DNA of 64,000 nt from Cavenderia fasciculata (taxonomy: Eukaryota; Evosea; Eumycetozoa; Acytosteliales; Cavenderiaceae). The notes beneath the pieces were generated by a model that was not told the DNA's origin, did not search any database, and saw only the letters and a list, made by a program, of their open reading frames with translations. The stretch is from positions 310,001 to 374,000 of the forward strand of contig NW_004457723.1 of NCBI RefSeq assembly GCF_000203815.1. The letters run 5' to 3'. This document shows, one piece after another, positions 58,136 through 64,000 of this stretch (position 1 is the stretch's first letter; every line of letters begins with the position of its first letter). The position numbers and the translations under genes are program-made.

Positions 58136-59963
58136 TTAATCTAATGATTTCAATTTTGAAAGAGCAGAAATCAAATTGGTAGTTTGACTCTTGATATTGT
58201 TTGCAAGTCCGACGAGTTTGTCACGACTGTCTAGAATTTCAATGCTGAGGGTGTATGGGTTGTAACGGAGAGAGAATGGCTTTTCCAAACTCTCTGCAAA
58301 TTGTTTCATCTTGTCTTTGGCAGATTGGAAACTATCGGCAACATAATAGATTGGTTGGTATGTAGTGATTGGATAACTTTGTTTACAGGTTTCAAATGGA
58401 TCAAATGGTCTTTTTTCATTCTTGTCACTTATACAATATTCCAATTCTCCAAATGATGAAAGTAATCCTGCTCCAAATGCTTTAATCTCTCCTCCTTCCT
58501 TACATAATCCAAATTCAACTGTAAACCAATAACACTAAAATAAAATAAATAAATAAATAAATAAATATAATTAGTATCGACTATTAAAATATATATATAT
58601 TATATTTTTGACTTACAGTTGATAATCTTTCAATATCTTCATCACTAGCACCAAGAGAAGCCAACCCAATTTCTTGACTGAAATCAGCAAAGTCTGGATC
58701 GGCAAATAGAGGTACGTGACCCAAGAGTTCATGACAAATATCTGGTTCGGGAGTGTATAATGGTACGGTGTGATGTCTAATGTATTGAGTGGCATGGAAT
58801 ACTCTAAATGCCAAACCATTCAAAAAGTCTCTGGAAGAGAGGAGACCTTGGACAGGACGTAATCTAAAACCGGTGCATTCAGTCAAAAAGTCAGATATGT
58901 CTTGGAGTTGAGGAATGTTGGTCTCTGAGAATCCACAGTTTTGTTCCAACAATGGAAGAATGTATGCATGTTGTTTACATGCGTGAGTCTTTAACAAATC
59001 CTTTAAATTCTTGTAAATAATTCCCCAAGTTTCAACTTCCTCTTTTGAATAATCAACTCTTGGTATCTTTTCTCCACTAAAAATTAAAATTAAATTAAAT
59101 TAAATTAAATAAATAAATATTATTATTGTTATTTGCTTACTATTTATAGACAGAAGCAATTCTAGCAATTTCTCTTCTTCTTTCCAAGTATTTTTGATCA
59201 GTGGCACCTGGATGATCTGAACTTAATTCAGAACCCATTTCCAAACATCTGTTGGCATATAAATCCAAGTCTGAAATCTTTCTTGGGAACCATGGAGCTT
59301 TTAATTTTAACAACGATGATTGTTCAGAGTATAATGGAAATTTTGGATAAGTAAAAATGTAAATGAAATAAATAATTATTTGAGAGAAAAAGAAAAAGAA
59401 AAAGAGAGATATTACTCGAATAAAAAAATAAAACATCATCGATCCCCAATGAGTTCATTGTTTCAAATCTATGTCTATTTTCCATTTTAGGTAAAGTCAA
59501 GCCGATCATCCTCTCTCTCCTCTCTCTGCATAAAGAGAGAGAGTGAAGAGTATACCCGTACAACTATTATATATCTCTTTTGTTGTTTATGACTTGATCT
59601 CTTTCTTTTCTCTTTTCTCTTTTCTCTTTTCTATTGAATTGAATACATACTAGTTGAACCTGTTTGCTTTTGTTCAGTGAGAACTGTAACATCTACACCT
59701 TTAGACTTTAACTCTTTGAGGATAGTGTCTACTTCTGTGGTTGAGGTTTCTTCCTTTGAATCGAGGTCCAAGAAGAAGTCGTAATCACTCTTCTCGGTCT
59801 TTGATGGTCTCGACTCGATTCTGCTAATGTTGACATTGTGCTTCTTGATGATACTCAAGTAATCATTCAACACTCCAACACCATCCTTGATGGAGAAGAG
59901 AATTGATGTCTTGAATGTCTCCTTTGGTGAGAATAATGAATCTTTTGGGTATGGTGATTGCAT
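58136..59963 (-). CDS. pah: Phenylalanine 4-hydroxylase
   Basis: Reverse-strand exons 59963-59651, 59297-59141, 59076-58617 and 58534-58136 join in phase into about 442 residues, the normal size. Residues 20-100 are an ACT regulatory domain ([29 protein letters not shown]). The catalytic domain opens with [12 protein letters not shown] at the exon 2 start and has the iron ligands in [11 protein letters not shown] (two His) and YWFTVEFGL (Glu), plus [20 protein letters not shown] for pterin binding. The C-terminal helix is short. The enzyme turns Phe into Tyr; dictyostelids use a tetrahydrodictyopterin cofactor. The first intron is 353 nt, far longer than others in the window. The acceptor is the AG before CTCCATGG; frames further upstream in that intron are not coding. 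Confidence 0.95.
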
Positions 59964-60670
59964 TGAACTGAATTATTAAAATAAAATATAATGAATAGAA
60001 TATAGTAGTAGTAATTGATAATTATGTATATACAAAATAATAATAACTGTGTGTTGCTTTTGTTGTTAACTTCTGACAAAACAATTCAATTTGCTTAAGC
60101 CGATCGAAATGAAATTTAACGTTGATGCGGAAGTTGGGGACAAAGAAACAAAAAAATTAAAATGAAAATAATAAAACGGATTTTGTTGTTGTTGTAATGT
60201 AGTAATTAGATAGATATTTTGGTTGAATGAATATAACCTAAATATATGTACAATATACAATATAATTATAAAATGAAATTTTCTATTAGTTTTGGGGTGG
60301 TTGTTTGTTGAAAGTTTGGAGTGAATAAATAAATAAATAAATAAGGTTTGTTTTGTTTGTTTGTTTGTATGTATGTTTGTTTATGACTATTAAATAAATA
60401 AAATTAAAGAATGTAGAATGAGAAATTATTGTAGTATGAGAAAATTTATTCCTAACCTAAAAAACTGGTGATATCAATATTTAATATTCAAAAGAATTTA
60501 AATCAAAATAATCATCGATTGGTTAATTTTTTAATTTTGTTTTTTTTTTTCCCAACTTCACAACAAAAAACAAAAAAATAAACTTTAGTTTTTCCCAGAC
60601 TCCAAAATAAATAATTAATTATTATTATTATTATACCTATTATTATTTTTATTAATAATTATTTTAATTT
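59964..60670. other. Spacer upstream of phenylalanine hydroxylase
   Basis: About 700 bp of AT-rich sequence with a TGTTTGTTTG run near 60340-60380 and many short A and T tracts. It holds the hydroxylase promoter and the 3' end of the RhoGEF/RhoGAP gene. Two small reverse-strand open frames (60066-60260 and 59867-60079) show no coding character. No RNA gene recognised. Confidence 0.45.
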
Positions 60671-63600
60671 TTAATTCTTTTCACAACAATTTGAAATAGC
60701 TTTAATCCATTCTTCCAATTCGGAAGCACTGGTTGCACAGATGAGGAATTCACGTTCCTCACGGTCGACGAGTGATTTGATGGCCATACAATTTGGTTTA
60801 TAGAATGATTTGACCGCTCCGACATTGACCAATTGGATGATACCCTTTGGCTTCTTGTCCCGTGATGTTTTGAAATAAAAGAGATAGTTTTGTTTGAGAA
60901 CGAACCAACGCTTGGTCCAGTTTCTTCTCATAGCACCCTTTTTGGTGAGATATCCTTGTTTGACAATCTCACCGAGTTGGATAGTGATAGATGCCTGTTT
61001 GGAAATATTGGCACTAAATGGGAATCCTCCTTCGTCATCGTCGTCTTCTTCACCCTCGCTGTCGCTGGTAGGTTGGTGTTTGACGATGGGTTTGGCAGTT
61101 GAGATGGAACCGCCATAGCCACCAGTCGGACTATTATTCTTGATGTGGAGTGTAGCCATGTCTGGTGCTGATGGACCCTGACCAATACCAGGTGCTTGTG
61201 GAAGTGGTTTCATAACCATGACAGACTTGCGTTTAAGGTGTAATTGTTGTTCTTGATAATCGTTGAATTGCTTTTCAACATCGGAAAAGATATAGGTGAA
61301 TCCAGTCATGAAACATTCGACAACACCAAAGATCGTGTTGAATGACGTGCAGTCGAGTGGAGAAGCATCCTTTTTCTTGAGGAGTAGTGTGGCAAAGACA
61401 ATTGATATGTTGTTGGGGGTCATCTTGTTGGTGGCAGAGTTGTCGGCAACCTTGGTCAGTAGACGCATCAAATAGTACATACAGAAACGATTCTCGAGTG
61501 GTAATCTGTCAACCAGCTGCTTGATAGTTTGGAAACGTTGTTGTTTAGAGTCAAGGTCTGCGACGGCGACAAACGCATCAAACGCCTTCCAAGTGAGCAA
61601 TGGTTCGGGTAAATTACGTACCCACAACTTGAGCAAACATGCTACGACATGTGTATCGAGTTCTGAATAATCGAGTTCAATACCAGTCTCTATCTCTTCT
61701 TTCGATGCATCGAGTACACGTTGGTTGGCTGATAGACGGAAAATACCTTCTTCATTATACCCACTCTCAAAGAGATGGTCAACAATACGCTGCAAGAATG
61801 ATGGTACTGGACGACCAACTTCGGTTGGACGCTGGTACAAATGTTCGAGTGCGATGGCAAACAGTTTGTTTTGGTTGGCTTTGGAGATGTATTTGCTGAG
61901 CACACTCCACCACTCTTCCTTTTGCTGTTTCGATTCAAAGCAGTAGGTGACTGCGTTGTTTGGACCTGTGCTTGCAATGATACTCGTGTCGTCTCTATTT
62001 TTCACATCCATGCTCTTGAGCTCGAACTTGCCGACGTATTTGTATCGAGTTGTTGCCGATGAAGATGCTCCGCTGTTGGGGATGGGCACCAAACTCATCA
62101 CATCACTCGTGATGGATGCTGGGAACAACGCATTGTGCTTTTTACAGTATATGAGTACATCGCTAAGCAAGATAAAGTAATAGTTGCTTGGCGGCATATT
62201 GCCAATCGTGATACCGACCGTTCCCTCCTTTACGAGGAACCGACCCTCTTCGATCAAAGTCGAGTCATATCCAATGAGCGATTGCTCAATCTTCATGAGT
62301 TGAATGATGTTTTGACTCTGTCCAACCAAATCGCACAACGATTGAATCTTTTCAATCGACACCATAATGTTATTGTGTTCGTTGGCGTCTTGACCGCTCT
62401 GTGTGGGGTTGTACGCGTCCTTTAACTCTTGGAGGAGGATGAGGTAGTTGGGGAGACGACTGAGGGGCAGTGAAATAAGACTGTTGAGGTCGGACCCATC
62501 AGCCTTTTCTTCGCACGTCTTTAGATAGGACTGGAAGTTTTTCGATTGTTTGCAGCGATTGATTGTGACGAGTGCACGACGGAAATTGTTGATATAGGTA
62601 GAATACAGTTGCACAAATTTAGGTGATGCCTTGGCAAACGCGGTGGCCAGGCTGATAGCGCCCGGCTCGCCAAATTGCTGCAAGCAGTTGCTGTCGAGTT
62701 CCTCGAGGAACTTGTTTTGGTGTGCCATGAGCGGCTCGATATTGGAAAAGATGGCAATCTCATCCTCTTTAAACACCTTGCTAAAGAGACGATCATCTGT
62801 ACGCAATCCCACCAAATAGACACTCACTAAATGTGACAATCCATGTATATAATTACGCTCCGATGACACCAAACGTCTTATACGACTCTTTCTTGGGTCT
62901 TCTCCAGGTACATCTCTCTCTGCCTTTGGTACTCCAATCATCTTTGGTCCACTTCCCTTTGATGTTGATAAATTACCACTACTGTTATTATTATTATTAC
63001 CACTACTATCATTTGAAAAGATATTAACTGATGTTTGTTGTTGTTGTTGTTGTTGGAGTTGTTGACTTTTTTGTACTTCAATTTTGTTTTCCAAATCTTG
63101 ACGACGACGTTGTGACTCTTTTTTATAGACTTGATAAGATGGTTGAATCGCTTCGATTTGCTTGTTTAGCTCTTGTACTGCCAACTGGACGTTCTCCACA
63201 TATTCTACAATTTGCTCCATCAACTCGACAGCATTACTCTCTGATGCCAAACGAATGGTGCTGTCAGACTCTGCGCCGACAGTAGCCACACGGTGACGTA
63301 AAAAGTCACGTTCTTGCTGCAATTCGGCTTGTTTGACCAAATTGACACCCTTTCCTTTAGATGCATTGGCTACGACCTTGGCTTCAACCGAGTCGTACAT
63401 GGTACGAATCTTGTCATAATTTTTCTTGTTTGCACGAACCACCTTCATATCACGATTGACGTATTGATCAACCGTTCCTCTTACTCCACTCAATGCTTGA
63501 TTGTCTACCTTGTTTCTAAATGATTCATAGTCTCTTTGGAAATCACCAATCTTAAACATACATTGTCCCAATGTATTATCCGATTGAGCTATCAACATGG

Positions 63601-64000
63601 TACCATAATTTTTAAATGCTTCTGCCAAACTATTACCTTCTCTAACACATGATACACTTGATTGTGATCTTTTTGTAATCTTGTTATAAATATCTTTTAA
63701 ATAATTAAAATTTTCTTCTGCAATCTAAAAATATAAAAAGAAAAATAAAAAGAAAAAGAAAAGTATTATTAATAAGATAAAATCATTTAATCTTTTCTTT
63801 TTTTTACATACTCTTGCTTGAGAAGAAATTTCTGGAAAATTATCTGATGATAGTGGAGTGAGAGCATCGGTACTATTTCTAAATTGTGAAGATTCAGTAC
63901 TATTTCTAAATTGTGTTGATGGATTAATAAATTCTGACAATGATTCTTTGGATTGGTGAGTTGGAAGTGGAGGTTTTGGTGTCTGATGAATGGGTGGTGG
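60671..64000 (-). CDS. RhoGEF-PH-RhoGAP-PH protein with BAR-like N-terminus (5' end outside window)
   Basis: Visible exons 64000-63812 (partial) and 63724-60671, about 1,080 residues. Order: a Pro-rich lead (PPPIHQTPKPPLP); an F-BAR/BAR-like helical region (FKIGDFQRDYESFRNKVDNQ through ELMEQIVEYVENVQLAVQEL); a DH domain (SSERNYIHGLSHLVSVYLVG, SLPLSRLPNYLILLQELKDA); a PH domain (YYFILLSDVLIYC, QQKEEWWSVLSKY); a RhoGAP domain with the arginine finger in NEEGIFRLSANQ and MTPNNISIVFATLLL; a disordered stretch; and a C-terminal PH domain (QGYLTKKGAMRRNWTKRWFV). It should both load and switch off Rac/Rho GTPases at curved membranes during motility or endocytosis. Dual GEF/GAP proteins are known in Dictyostelium; I do not assign a name. 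Confidence 0.9.

Overview
The window looks like nuclear DNA of a dictyostelid social amoeba. It is AT-rich, with short introns (mostly 55-110 nt, GTATGT/GTAAGT...TAG) and oligo-T/oligo-A spacers. It carries Asn/Gln/Thr homopolymers, FNIP-repeat proteins and large ankyrin-like families. Its proteins match the dictyostelid set (ORC6, SSRP1, MoaA, MoaC, COA6, phosphoglycerate mutase, phenylalanine hydroxylase). Base composition is less extreme than D. discoideum, which hints at a Cavenderia-like or other early-branching group. That last point is inference.

Layout. 1-4.5 kb: an Upf1-like helicase joined to a poly(A)/uridylyl transferase. 5-16 kb is an accessory, rearranged region. It holds a secreted EGF-like protein, a decayed duplicate of an FNIP gene end, a hAT transposase fragment, an FNIP-kinase-FNIP gene with 24 repeats, and three tandem reverse-strand secreted-protein genes of which the third is a pseudogene. 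16.6-21.5 kb: a second helicase-transferase gene. 21.7-24.5 kb: one small hypothetical gene, then 2.4 kb of noncoding DNA with a long GTT tract. 24.5-28 kb: ORC6 with a C-terminal PCNA-binding-like motif, a U5 snRNA gene inside a 550-bp duplication, and a BTB-TLDc protein.

28.7-36 kb: one five-exon gene for a protein of about 2,298 residues with macroglobulin-like domains. 36.6-42 kb: ankyrin-like protein, COA6, MoaC, an uncharacterised basic protein and MoaA. 41.9-44.4 kb: the second U5 snRNA gene, just upstream of an OB-fold protein with a zinc ribbon. 44.6-54.5 kb, all reverse: SSRP1, an ankyrin-like protein, a mitochondrial PPR-like protein and phosphoglycerate mutase. 54.6-58 kb: a second FNIP-kinase gene with 16 repeats and a frame break. 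58.1-60 kb: phenylalanine hydroxylase. 60.7-64 kb: a RhoGEF/RhoGAP protein that runs off the window.

How the genes relate. MoaA and MoaC catalyse consecutive parts of the first step of molybdopterin synthesis. U5 snRNA serves splicing of the many introns. ORC6 and SSRP1 act on chromatin during replication and transcription. The most unusual content is the duplicated helicase-nucleotidyltransferase fusion, the FNIP-kinase fusions, and the two identical U5 genes carried by a segmental duplication.
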